A DNA stretch of 64,000 bases, taken from contig OX393579.1 in the NCBI GenBank assembly GCA_947652605.1, positions 25,007,674-25,071,673 on the forward strand. Reading direction: 5' to 3'. A program made the position numbers and the translations under genes. The notes beneath the pieces were generated by a model, which was not told where the DNA came from, did no database searches, and worked only from the letters and a program-made list of their open reading frames with translations. Position 1 is the first letter of the stretch, and each line of letters begins with the position of its first letter. This DNA comes from Elmis aenea. Its lineage: Eukaryota; Arthropoda; Insecta; Coleoptera; Elmidae. Shown here one piece after another: positions 27,001 to 34,872 of the stretch.

Positions 27001-30000
27001 CACTATTTTGGTTATTTTTTACAACCTCTAATAAATTTTGAACGAAAAATATATTTTTTATTTAGGGTGCCGTGACCTGCATAAATTTAATTTTATTATG
27101 TCAACAAGTGCCCAAAAAACGTTTTTGTAAGTTTTAATTGACATTTAGGTTACTTTAATCGGTTTTAAGGTTGTAGAATCGGTTTTTTGATAGAAATCAT
27201 TTTTTTTATGGAACAATACTGGTACATGCGGTCATTTCAATAGAGTATGTTCTGACAAATTTAACAGTACCAATAACATAATATTTGTGTTGAAAGGCTA
27301 CATCAAACACTTAAAACATTACATAAACTTATTAAGATATCTTGTCAATCGCAGTTAACTGCGGTTAATTAAATGTAACCAATATGTCAATTAAAATTGA
27401 TAAAAACATTTTTTAGACACTTGTTGACATAATAAAATGTAATTAATACAGGTCATTGCACACTAAATAAAAAAAAAAACGTTAAAAAATTATTTGGTTG
27501 TAAAAAATAACCAAAATAGTGCTGTTGTATCCAAAAGTGCTTCCTCTTTCCAAAAATGTAAAAATATACAGGGTGTTCCATTTGAAATGACAAAGTTAGG
27601 ATAATTCTCGGGGAAACCCAAGGTGAAACAATATTGTACATATTATGTTCAAATAATCCGTTTTTTTTTACACATATCCTACGACTTAAATTTAATTTAT
27701 CTAAAATCAAAACCAAAGAAAAAAAAGGGGGTTTACCAGAACTCAGTTACACTCGGTATATAAGACCAATAGGTCGCAGTACAGAAACCCGAAAGGGGAC
27801 CACCTCCACGGAAATAATAAAAAAATACCAGAACTCAGTTACACTCGGTATACTGTTATATGCTGCATGTTCGCTATTTACTGAAAGTACCTACATACCG
27901 CACGACATATTGGATAAAAGAATCCGATATCAGGCAGACAGTGCAAACATCTGGAAATATTCGAGTAAAAGTACCTACAGATTTTCCCAGTATGTCACGT
28001 TTTCGCGGTAAGTGTTGATACTGTACCTCCGCGAACAAGAAAACTTGAGTAAGTAACAGAAGAAGCAAAAAATCGTACCTGAATGCTATGATGAACCATG
28101 CTACTAAAAGCGGAAGAGCCAACAACTGAAGTGTTCTTTTTCTACCTAAACAGTTAGTTAAAAAGCCACTGGGAAGGGCTCCAGCCAGTCCGCCCAGAGT
28201 AAGTAAAGAACCGATCCAGGAACCCTGTTCATCCGTTATACGAGGATCTGATGTAGGTAACTGAAGCATTGCTATAGCAGACGAAGACCAAGCGAGATGC
28301 ATGCCCATTGCAGTCGCCCCAAGGGTTGCTGAAATCAAGATGCAATCATGACACAATTTACATTATCTCATATTACATGATATAATATGTGTTATGTTTA
28401 ACTTTGATTATTGAAATCAGTAATATCAGCTACCTCATAATGTAATCTGAAGTGCAGGTGTTCGACGCATCTATATAGGTCAAGTTGAAAATGATAATAC
28501 TTTATTTTTAAAATCTTGATTTGTCTGACTTTTTAATGAAATAATGCATACAGGAAGTAAAATAGAAGATATTCTCAAAAAATATCACATTTTTCAATTA
28601 TGCCCATCTCTCATATAAAGCGAAAACTGAATGATTAAAATTTCATTTTCCTTTTACCTTACGCACAGACGAATTTCCTAAAATTACACGTATTTAAAGT
28701 GCAGAGAACAATTGAGCGTATGTGATGAACCGAAGCTGAAAATTTTGTGTTTTCCTTCTTAACTTGTATCTCATTAATAAAAAAAAGCTTTTGCATACTT
28801 AAATATATTTTGTTTCAATAGGATGTTGACGTGAAATAATAACAACTGCATAACATTTAATGGGTCATAACAATTTAAGTTTTTGTTTTAATATTCAGCG
28901 TAACAGAACAACAAATATCAGACAAACACATAAATCTTATAGCTCTAGTAAACAGATGCGATATGACAGTGTTTTTAGCTTTACCAAAAGATAAGTTATG
29001 ATATACGTACATATATGATTAAAACTTAATTTTGTTATTGTCCAACATTCTAACTGGAACTGCAAACTTTACCAATTCTAACAACTCACCAACCTTACCG
29101 AATAAATCTAAACCGAATCAGATAGATTTGAACCACTGGAATTTTATGAGCTAGTAATCGAACCGAGATAGAAATTTAGATGTCGACACAATTTTCAAAG
29201 GACTTTAACAAAAATTATAGTCGAGTTTTGTAAGTAGTTTTATCCGACAAAACAGCAATGTGAAATATTAAACATATTTTCCTATTAAAATTGAAAAATT
29301 CACATTTTTTTCATTTAAACTTTTTAGAATTGAAAAGATTAAGCAAAATATTGTATTACAGCCAAATTCATAAAAACCATAATTTTTTACACTATAACAA
29401 TTTAAAAATATAAACTCTAAAGGTACTTTTGTCGATAAAAAGAAATTGGAAATTTAACGTCAAATTCTAAATATTTTTTTTTTGAATTTTTTTATAACTC
29501 TTAAAATGAATGCACTTTATCGAATATTACAGAAATCGATAAAATCTAGAGTCGTAAGAATTTTTATTAAACTTATATCTTGAAATTAGTTTAAGGTCAA
29601 ACACAAATTTTTAACAAAAATTAGGTTTTCTAAAAAATTGTTAATAAAAAACATTTGCATTTGTTAAAATTACTATAAAAACTTAAAACGTAACGTCAAA
29701 TATTATATTACTTTAAGAGGGCACTTTTCTATAGCAAATATTTCTAAAATTGCTAAAATTCAATGCCATAAATTATTACAATTTTTTTTTTTAATCTTAA
29801 AATTAGTTTACTATTTTCTGAATAATTGATACTAAAAAAAAAAAAAAAAACATTTGTGACAAAAATTTTTAATTACCTGTATAATAAGAATATAAACATA
29901 AATCATATGCCACACAAATTTATTTGTTTATCAAAAACCAAGAAGTGTTAGTAATTTTTTTAAATATTAAATAAAATTAACCTCACGATACAGGGAGTCA

Positions 30001-33000
30001 CGTTGTGATTTTACTACAGTGTGCACTGTGCAGTCTCACTCTTTACATAAGAAATATTCTAAGTAAGTACATTAATTTTTCAAATTAGTTTACAAAATTA
30101 TTTTATGACTTTGCAAATCGCAAAGCAAACAGCAAAATATAATTTTGGTGTAGTTATAATGTGCAGGGTGGACCAAATTCGAATGTTTTAGGGGGTATCT
30201 CGGTTACCGTAATAGTTGGCGAAAATCTGATATCGCTCTCTTGGGTAATTTTTTTTTAAAGAAAAGGATACCTGTGTAATCAGATTCTATATATCGCTTT
30301 TCATTTTGGCATTACAGACAAAAAAGGAAATTTCATCATGTTTGAAAATAAAACTAAAACTTAAAAAAAAAATTAAAATTAAACAAAATGTAATGGTTTT
30401 TAATATTTTAATACAGATTTTTAGGAATTTAATTAAAAAACAAAATTAAAATTTTATATGAATTTATATTTTAATTGCAAACATCACTTTTTTACGAAAT
30501 CATGACTAAACTTGATGATCTAATTTTCACAAAATTAGCTAGGTACTTATATCTTTTTAATTTTTTTGCAAATTATAGATAAAACTAGATCACATGTATT
30601 TTTTAATACCTAAAAAATTTCTTTTTTATGTAAAGTAATGGCCAACTAGGATTTCTATTTAAAAAAAATATAAGTTCACTTCATATTTCGAAATTCAAGG
30701 TCGCTGAATTTTTTTACAATATTTTTTAATGAAAGCATAAAAATCTGTACAAAAAACCTGTAGAACATTACTTGGTTACTTGGTTGTTTTCCAACTCTGA
30801 CCCTACATTTCAGGATTTTTGTTCAATTTTAATAAATAAGGAAGTTGTAGTAAATTTTTAAAAATTATAAAATTTCATTTTTTGTGTGTAGAGCCAAAAT
30901 GGAAAGCGATATAAAAATCTGATAATATGGGCGTTCTTTTCTCAAAAAATAGCCTAAGAGATTTTCGCAATTATTACGGTAACCGAGATACCCCGTAAAA
31001 CAATCAAATTTGATCCACCCTGTACATATAAATATATACAAACGTCCCTTCTAATAATAAATTAACATTCGCATACTCAAGTTCAGCGTGATAAACTTTG
31101 ACTGAACTGAGCTAGAAAATAAAATAATTGAACGATATTATCAAGGAAACAAATTTTAAAATTACCGTGAAATTGCTATACCCATGTAAAGTACATGGCC
31201 AAAACTATTTTATTTGCACCATCACAGTTATCGAAAGCGAGAATGATACAAACAACATAGTTTTAGGAACTTTAGCGCAGAAACGTGCATTTTACAAAAC
31301 GAATATGAAAGCATGACAAACACGGTAGTAAATTTTGAACGAGCAAGTGTAAATAAAAAACTGTATGGAGAAATAGATTTAGAACCAAATAAATTCTGTA
31401 AGGAAGTCAACAGATATGAAAGAATTTTTTTAAAACACACCAAAAATAAAATAATATTAGCCTGGATAATAAAATAGTAAGTAAAGTTTATGCATTTCAC
31501 AATTATGAACAAAAGTACTAAATTGGGATTTAAAATGTATAACATATAGATATTTTGATTGAATGTCATAGCAAGAAATATTTAAGATTTTATCAAACTA
31601 TCGCAGATCTCTATGGCACTCCTATTTTTTTTAAATATTTTAAATTAATTTGTAATTATTATACTTAAAAAAAATGGAATTTCAGAATAAGTTGCTTAAT
31701 TTTTATTTGTCGCAAACGCAATTCACAATTTGTATCATTTACTATTTATAAAATCGATATGATTTTCAAAGAATGTCGTAGGTAAACAAAATGTTCCTAT
31801 AAATTAAAAATAAATTAAACCTATCCTACCTACGACAAGGAATGCGGACTTTAATTTAAAATCAAATTTAAACAATAACTTTATATTTAACTATTGTTTA
31901 CTAATAACGTAATCGGCTATTTCGATTTAAAAATGAGTTGACAATCGTTTAGTATACCTACCAAAAAATTAAAATATTTGCTTCACATTTGTTTGTTATT
32001 AATATAAATAAGCTTAATTAAATCATCTTTCTTTCAAACACTTTATGAATTAATATTTATTACTTTTAAAAGACTTACATCGATATTTAAAGGATTGTAT
32101 GAGTAAATAGGATGTTCCTGAACATCGAAAATAATTTAGAAGTCGCCTAGGTACGACAAAGAATGCGGATTAAATTAAAATTAAATTTAAAGAAAAAAAT
32201 GTAATTGAATTTTTTTTTTTTGGGCTAGTATTGCGACTGGGTATAGGATTCACAAACGTTGTGAAATTGCAAAATTTGTCTACTAAAGTGAGTTCACCAT
32301 CATTAAAAAAAATCAAAATATTCTCTGCACATTTAATTTTTAATAAAACTAAACAGGCGATTATTAAGTCTTACATTACTAACATTGCACAACTTTTGAA
32401 AAAATAATATATTAATCAATTGCTGTAAACAAAAAAGCGTCCTGTAAAATTTATCTTGTTGTTTATAAAATAACCTGTCAACTAAACATATTTTATTGTA
32501 AGAAATCAACTTTGATCGCGTGATTTGAAATATTTTAATCATCCAATTAAATTTAATTATGATAGTTGTATTTGCGCGTAATTTATGAGAGCTATCAAAT
32601 TTCTCCCTGATGAAATTGACGCAAGGCTTTAATTTTGACTTTAAGGATAATTTTTAATGGATATTTCAGTTTTATTAATAATATTAACATTTGCTTTATG
32701 TAATTTATACAACGATAAAATTGTTATTACAAACACGATTTAAAAAAATGTCTCGGTCAATCTTACACTACAGTGGGTTAAAAATTAGCTAATTTGTATT
32801 TATATGTATTAGTTTCATTATTACACGCGTGTATTCGAGGACAAATTAAAAAAAATAGTAAATCTAGTAACTGTCGCAAAAGCATAAGTTTAATTAACAA
32901 GACAAAATTCTTATTTAGATTAGCTTTAAACATTTTTCCTATATTATGACGCCAAATACCGTCGCACTTCCCGAATAAATTAAAAAGTAGCATTCGATTA

Positions 33001-33171
33001 CCAATTAATTTTATGATATAACAGGTATGGCCAACATAAATTTCCTCGCTAGAAAAAATTAGAATATCACTTACCTAACCCTGCGGCTAAATATTGCGGC
33101 CATGTTTTGCTTTCTTTGTAAGCATACAGTCTCGTTCTTGAATTCTGTTCCTGTAGGTACTTTGGTGGCAT
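8515..33171 (-). CDS. Tret1: Tret1-like facilitated sugar (trehalose) transporter, five exons, complete
   Basis: A twelve-helix MFS sugar porter at the plasma membrane. Insect Tret1 proteins carry trehalose by facilitated diffusion, but many Tret1-like paralogs have other or unknown sugar substrates. Exons on the minus strand are 33171-33075, 28328-28079, 20684-20509, 12198-11786 and 9057-8515. All junctions are GT-AG, phases 1, 2, 1 and 0 match, and they total 1479 nt, or 492 residues. Visible family marks are LGRKR after TM2, PESPVFY (203-209), QQLSGIN (276-282) in TM7, DRAGRR (324-329), GPIPWVMMGEIFP in TM10 and PETKGRS (451-457) after TM12. Length is normal and no frame is broken. Start: ATG at 33171, beginning MPPKYLQEQNSRTRL. 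The introns are long (2.7-8.3 kb) and full of mobile elements. Symbol is at family level; orthology was not tested. Confidence 0.9.
9058..9880. other. Tret1 intron 4, repeat-free part
   Basis: Part of intron 4 (9058-11785). The plus-strand open frame at 9177-9494 has low-complexity hydrophobic content and no domain. No gene or RNA recognised. Confidence 0.5.
9881..10455. mobile_element. Palindromic TA element, right end truncated (intron 4)
   Basis: The left end CAGGGTGTGTATAAATTGGC follows TA at 9879-9880. Sequence at about 9924-9980 (cgtaaaattctaagtcgaaa and onward) is inverted at about 10395-10452 (tttcaacttagaattttacg). The outer roughly 40 bp of the right end is missing. It belongs with the other CAGGGTG-ended palindromes in the window. 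No coding potential. Confidence 0.6.
10555..10690 (+). repeat. G-run minisatellite, about 16-bp unit
   Basis: About eight imperfect copies of a unit near GGGGGTTATTGTCC, spaced 13-19 bp. There are at least five runs of four or more G on the + strand, sharply unlike the AT-rich surroundings. It lies in Tret1 intron 4, so the pre-mRNA would be C-rich here. The two open frames over it are products of the repeat. It could be the edge of an unidentified transposon. Confidence 0.7.
10691..11785. other. Tret1 intron 4, remainder
   Basis: AT-rich intron with no gene or clear repeat recognised. The donor for the intron is GTAAGT, complement at 11780-11785. Confidence 0.5.
11786..12198 (-). CDS. Tret1: Tret1-like transporter, exon 4 (residues 175-312)
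   Basis: Encodes TM6, the PESPVFY loop motif, the large central cytoplasmic loop and TM7-TM8 with QQLSGINAVLFYAANIF. The acceptor ttatag is at 12199-12204 in complement; the exon opens with two bases completing a glycine codon begun in exon 3 (L-G-G-S-V-D). The donor is caa|gtaagt at 11786/11785. An open frame that reads through the donor to 11759 is intronic. Confidence 0.92.
12428..13185. repeat. Compound inverted repeat cluster (intron 3)
   Basis: Three overlapping inverted pairs: about 12428-12520 with 12652-12783 (acgaacgaaaaaaactgatt and complement), 12506-12590 with 13101-13185 (ttttctcactgcctac; actttcgtctctagtggc), and 12590-12665 with 12775-12848 (cgttcgttctataatata). It reads as rearranged copies of one palindromic repeat. 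No termini or coding sequence identified. Confidence 0.7.
13258..14078. mobile_element. Possible TA-flanked element (intron 3)
   Basis: The left end CAGGGGTACGACAATC follows TA at 13256-13257; the right end in reverse complement is CAGGGTATCACAGTAAG, followed by TA at 14079-14080. The inverted repeat is short, about 14 bp with mismatches, and the interior is unremarkable AT-rich DNA, so this is tentative. Confidence 0.4.
15271..17176 (+). mobile_element. 5'-truncated non-LTR retrotransposon (LINE)
   Basis: A LINE copy that keeps its reverse transcriptase and 3' end but has lost ORF1 and the endonuclease. It ends in a short 3' UTR and a (TAAA)n-type tail at 17150-17176. The frame is open from 15271. 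The exact 5' junction is uncertain (15170-15298), and I could not recognise a target duplication. It is antisense to the host transporter gene. Confidence 0.85.
15301..17010 (+). CDS. Reverse transcriptase of the LINE, N-terminally truncated
   Basis: 569 uninterrupted codons of a non-LTR retrotransposon polymerase, which copies element RNA at a nicked chromosomal target. Motifs: ENYRPI (127-132), DFAKAFD (198-204, first catalytic Asp), SGVPQG (253-258) and FADD (285-288, catalytic pair), then the thumb and a C-terminal region without an obvious zinc knuckle. The upstream apurinic-type endonuclease is missing, so the ATG at 15301 is probably an internal methionine and not a natural start. Jockey- or CR1-like by overall look; the clade was not settled. 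The intact frame suggests a recent insertion. Confidence 0.88.
   Translation: MKYKDSTLNSSQSIADAFATHFNSVLGNCCNEINLDNLDHSTTNLDILQVTNITESDILTVLKNMKAKTSAGEDQIPLYVHKGCIEILLTPLKFIFNKIISTAEYPTKWKVTKVCPIYKNGDRGNIENYRPIALIQTVSKIFESIMYQKIFKHVKPHISENQHGFMPQRSTVSNLTFFVQEACEALDENIQMDVVYTDFAKAFDRVDHAILLKKLHYYGLSTKLLKLLESYLENRVQYVVFDSCSSSRYKVHSGVPQGANLGPLLFLLFINDLPSVIKYSKNTLFADDLKIWHPIKTIADCEQLQYDIDSMLKWSIKNKLYFNVTKCSTVSYHRRNEPIVYNYTMNNVPLIKKTSIKDLGVTLDRKLNFAEHVHAITQSAYKSLGFILRNTIAFKKVKSFYILYNYLVRTKLEYASVVWNPKYEIYKSQLEAVQNRFIRYVKFKKTGIYPFLESYKALLSAYEVLSLERRRCMNDYIFIFKIINHKIYVPLDFLNKISFLVPRLSSRSVDVFYLRKPRTNMLQLSPLHRICLIVNILSGFIDIFCNCSLVKLKNRLVSTLHANDNLFLY
17546..20508. other. Tret1 intron 3, repeat-poor part
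   Basis: AT-rich DNA with no supported gene. The minus-strand open frame at 17727-17993 has no domain or splice context. The phrase actcgtgtataatacg occurs twice (near 19122 and 19206), a short direct repeat of unknown meaning. Intron donor GTGAGT lies in complement at 20503-20508, on the exon 3 side. Confidence 0.5.
20509..20684 (-). CDS. Tret1: Tret1-like transporter, exon 3 (residues 116-174)
   Basis: Encodes TM4-TM5: YYIARVLAGLSAGVMCV, then PMYVGELAEAKIRGTLGTFF, the conserved block following TM4 in sugar porters. The acceptor is ttgcag, complement at 20685-20690; the exon opens with one base completing the serine codon from exon 2 (F-S-G-S). Donor g|gtgagt. The longer open frame, starting in the intron at 20716, is not the real boundary. 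Confidence 0.92.
20788..21190. mobile_element. Single arm of the GGTGTAACTGAGTT element (intron 2)
   Basis: Starts CTGGGTGTAACTGAGTTCTG after TA at 20786-20787 and follows the left arm of the 26791-27756 palindrome for about 400 bp (shared ttctggta, cgattatttgaa-like, ggaacaccctgtatattttt-like and gtgccgtgayctgcataaat blocks). The right arm is absent or beyond recognition. Non-coding. Confidence 0.65.
21730..22103. mobile_element. hAT-like remnant with GGGTCGGCAACC ends
   Basis: The left end CGGGGTCGGCAACCTTTTTT and right end GGGTTGCCGACGCCTG form a terminal inverted repeat of about 14 bp. The interior has GC-rich blocks (gcgggccacatt, gggccgcatgcggtccgcgg) of the kind seen in non-autonomous hAT elements. 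The flanking 8-mers do not match, so it is old or damaged. Confidence 0.6.
22104..24390. other. Tret1 intron 2, no gene recognised
   Basis: AT-rich intron. The open frame at 23375-23704 (109 codons, + strand) is rich in I, F, Y and K, with no domain or splice context. A GC-richer patch at about 23235-23300 (aggcgggaaaag, ccctggaaatggtggaccag) is unlike its surroundings and may be a repeat fragment. Confidence 0.45.
24405..25062. mobile_element. Palindromic element, ACAGGGTATCTCGGTTATT ends (intron 2)
   Basis: The left arm (atgcccatacagggtatctc; ggaattcattgccgtaatca; cgatttttagcaatt) is the inverse of the right arm (gataataaccgaggtatcct; tacggcaatgaattcctctc) over roughly 290 bp each, around a centre near 24715 that itself holds the inverted pair cttattttaaatggcaacca and its complement. 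Ends at about 24413 and 25056. No clear target duplication, no coding potential. Confidence 0.8.
25063..26788. other. Tret1 intron 2, no gene recognised
   Basis: The open frames at 24250-24587 and 25357-25632 read through element arms or AT-rich DNA and show no domain. Nothing else identified. Confidence 0.45.
26791..27756. mobile_element. Palindromic TA element, CCGGATGTAACTAAGTTCTG ends (intron 2)
   Basis: TA at 26789-26790 and 27757-27758 flank two inverted arms of about 400 bp. The left reads ccggatgtaactaagttctg, caaatggaacaccctgtata and gtgccgtgacctgcataaat; the right holds their complements, ending ccagaactcagttacactcgg. The terminal about 25 bp of the right end occurs again at 27826-27848, as if the end was duplicated or a second element abuts. 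Non-autonomous. Confidence 0.8.
27826..27848. repeat. Extra copy of a transposon terminus
   Basis: Repeats accagaactcagttacactc of the element end at 27733-27756, 70 bp outside the element, and is also followed by TA. Between the two lies a GC-richer 70-bp stretch (aaaggggaccacctccacgg). Confidence 0.7.
28079..28328 (-). CDS. Tret1: Tret1-like transporter, exon 2 (residues 33-115)
   Basis: Encodes TM1-TM3 with LGATAMGMHLAWSS, the ITDEQGSWIGSL segment, GGLAGALPSG and the LGRKR motif after TM2. Acceptor tttcag in complement at 28329-28334; two bases complete the alanine codon begun in exon 1 (A-A-G-L-A-T-L-G). Donor ag|gtacga. Open frame beyond the donor, down to 27874, is intron. Confidence 0.92.
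28329..30160. other. Tret1 intron 1, proximal part; diverged dispersed repeat
   Basis: No gene. About 29440-29830 is a diverged dispersed repeat: the phrase around gcactttatcgaatattacagaaatcg recurs in altered form near 29720 (ggcacttttctatagcaaat) and near 50572 (gcactttactcttgcgaata). A poly-A run lies at about 29835-29852. Confidence 0.5.
30164..31022. mobile_element. Palindromic CAGGGTGGACC element (intron 1)
   Basis: The left end CAGGGTGGACCAAATTCGAA with ggtatctcggttaccgtaat inside is inverted at the right end (attacggtaaccgagatacc; tttgatccaccctg). Right flank TA at 31023-31024; the left flank is TG, probably a decayed TA. The interior is AT-rich. A related one-sided copy begins at 49939. 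Non-coding. Confidence 0.75.
31025..33074. other. Tret1 intron 1, distal part; short direct repeat
   Basis: No gene. A duplicated stretch shares cctacctacgacaaggaatgcgg (near 31825) and tcgcctaggtacgacaaagaatgcgg (near 32142), each followed by taaattaaaattaaattta-like sequence. Open frames at 31128-31316, 31228-31569, 32333-32542 and 32778-32993 have no domains. Confidence 0.5.
33075..33171 (-). CDS. Tret1: Tret1-like transporter, exon 1 (residues 1-32 plus first base of codon 33)
   Basis: Short first coding exon found by following the frame upstream of exon 2. ATG (complement 33169-33171) begins MPPKYLQEQNSRTRLYAYKE and continues KTWPQYLAAGL; WPQYLAA at the start of TM1 is typical of Tret1-like proteins. 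Donor g|gtaagt at 33075/33074, phase 1, completes GCA (Ala) with exon 2. Too short to appear as a long open frame, but the join restores a continuous TM1. Confidence 0.88.
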
Positions 33172-33295
33172 TGTAGTTTGTTTTATAGAACAAAAGCTAC
33201 CAACTTTAAAACCTAAGCTTTAGCAACAACTTACACTTAATCACTATCCGTGGCACCGTTTGGTATCGTTCTTCTTAACGATTGACACTGTCAAC

Positions 33296-33305
33296 TATTT
33301 ATATA
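33296..33305 (-). promoter_or_regulatory. TATA box of the Tret1-like gene
   Basis: The minus strand reads TATATAAATA about 125 bases upstream of the start codon, implying transcription start near 33265-33270 and a 5' UTR of about 95 bases. No other promoter element assigned. Confidence 0.5.
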
Positions 33306-33309
33306 TAAC

Positions 33310-34860
33310 AGTCACAGGGTATCAAAGGCCAAAAGTGTCATACTTTAGTTTATCAACGACGAGCCCCCTTGTAAATCATCATACAGTTATCGTAAAAAAT
33401 TGACCCTGAGAGTTTATACTGAGTAGCTGTTCTATGAATGAGACAGTATTTAGAATAAAAATTTTAAAATTTTAAACAATTAAAAACCGTTTTTTGTCTA
33501 TTTTAAATTTAGTGTCTTAACACCAGCACCTCCTCAAGAAGAAAAATGTCATAAATTTGATATTTTTATATAAAACAATAAAAATTACGGAAAGACCTAG
33601 ATATATTATTGTTTTACCTTCACAATCGGTATTTTTTCTATCAATGGGTTAAGAGGTATGTGAACATAAATAAACAAAAATCTTCTGAGCATTAATCACC
33701 AGTAACAAAAGTAGGTTAAGTTTTAAAAACGTACGTTACCTACTGTATTGTTAACAAATGAACCCCGTCTTTTTTAATATCATTTGTTCGCCTTAAACAA
33801 ACTGTTGAAAAAACTATTAGAAGTTTATGCATTTTAGGATTTTTTTTTCAATTTTAAAATAACAGAGTTTGTTTTACGTTCTGGTGCAGTTAAAAATTAG
33901 GTTAATTGTTGAAAATTTTAAAACAAATAAAAGTTTTTAGCTTAACGACGTCGAAGTAAAACAAACGCCTGTTTCAAAAATAAAGTCCATTGAAAATTGA
34001 ATATTGTTTGAGATTTTTTTTCTATTTCTTGATGCAGTTTAATATGTTATTGCTTAATGTGTTTTATAATATTCTAGAGACGATAAACATTTCATTGCCA
34101 CTCGGTCAGACTAAGTGATAATACATTTTGAAGAAGAGCTGATAAAATCAGATGTTCTACATAGATATCGTTATGTATAGTGAATTTTAAGATTATTGAA
34201 ATTAAATGTATTTTTATACAAACAATTAACCATGAAACAGTTACATTAATAATTTTATCGAATTCGGTTAATTTATTTAATGCGTCCTAGGTAAAATTAA
34301 TGTAAATACAGGAGAATACTAGATTTTTAATTATCGGGAAGGTCAAAAAAGTTATCAAATGTCTGTGTTCAGTAAAAAGAGCCTGGATGGGCGAACATTA
34401 GCAACATCAACATAACAGTATGATGCAATGGAAACATTTTTATTGAATAACAGGATATTGTGTGTCGCACACAAATTTAGAAAATAAAATATACAGTGCA
34501 AAGTCTTTTACGACTAGTTTAATTCGTGGAAAGATCAATACACAAGTTTTTTTTCCTGTTCAATTTGCAAATTTTCCTGGTGTACAGTTTTATCAATGAT
34601 TTATGCCAGTACATGGCTTGCTTATCGCATTTGTTTTGCAATAAGTGTTGAAAATATTTAAAAGTAAAACAATGGATAAATTAGCTGCAAACGTATAACT
34701 TTGATAAATCAAACATATCTGGTAATAATGCTTAAACGATATTATTGTTTTTTTTTTTGTTTATATAAAAGTATAACTTATCACTCGTACAAATTTGGTT
34801 TGCATTACATTTATCTCGTACATACAGAAAATAAATACGTTGATTAAGAACTAGTTCGTA
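33310..34860. other. Intergenic DNA between the transporter and cuticle gene 1
   Basis: AT-rich; no gene or repeat boundary recognised. It contains the upstream region of the transporter and the 3' flank of the cuticle gene. Confidence 0.5.
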
Positions 34861-34872
34861 GTTAATTCAAAA

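Noticed and set aside
27634..28011. 125-codon plus-strand open frame
   Set aside because: It crosses a transposon end, the duplicated terminus and intron DNA next to exon 2 of the transporter; no domain.
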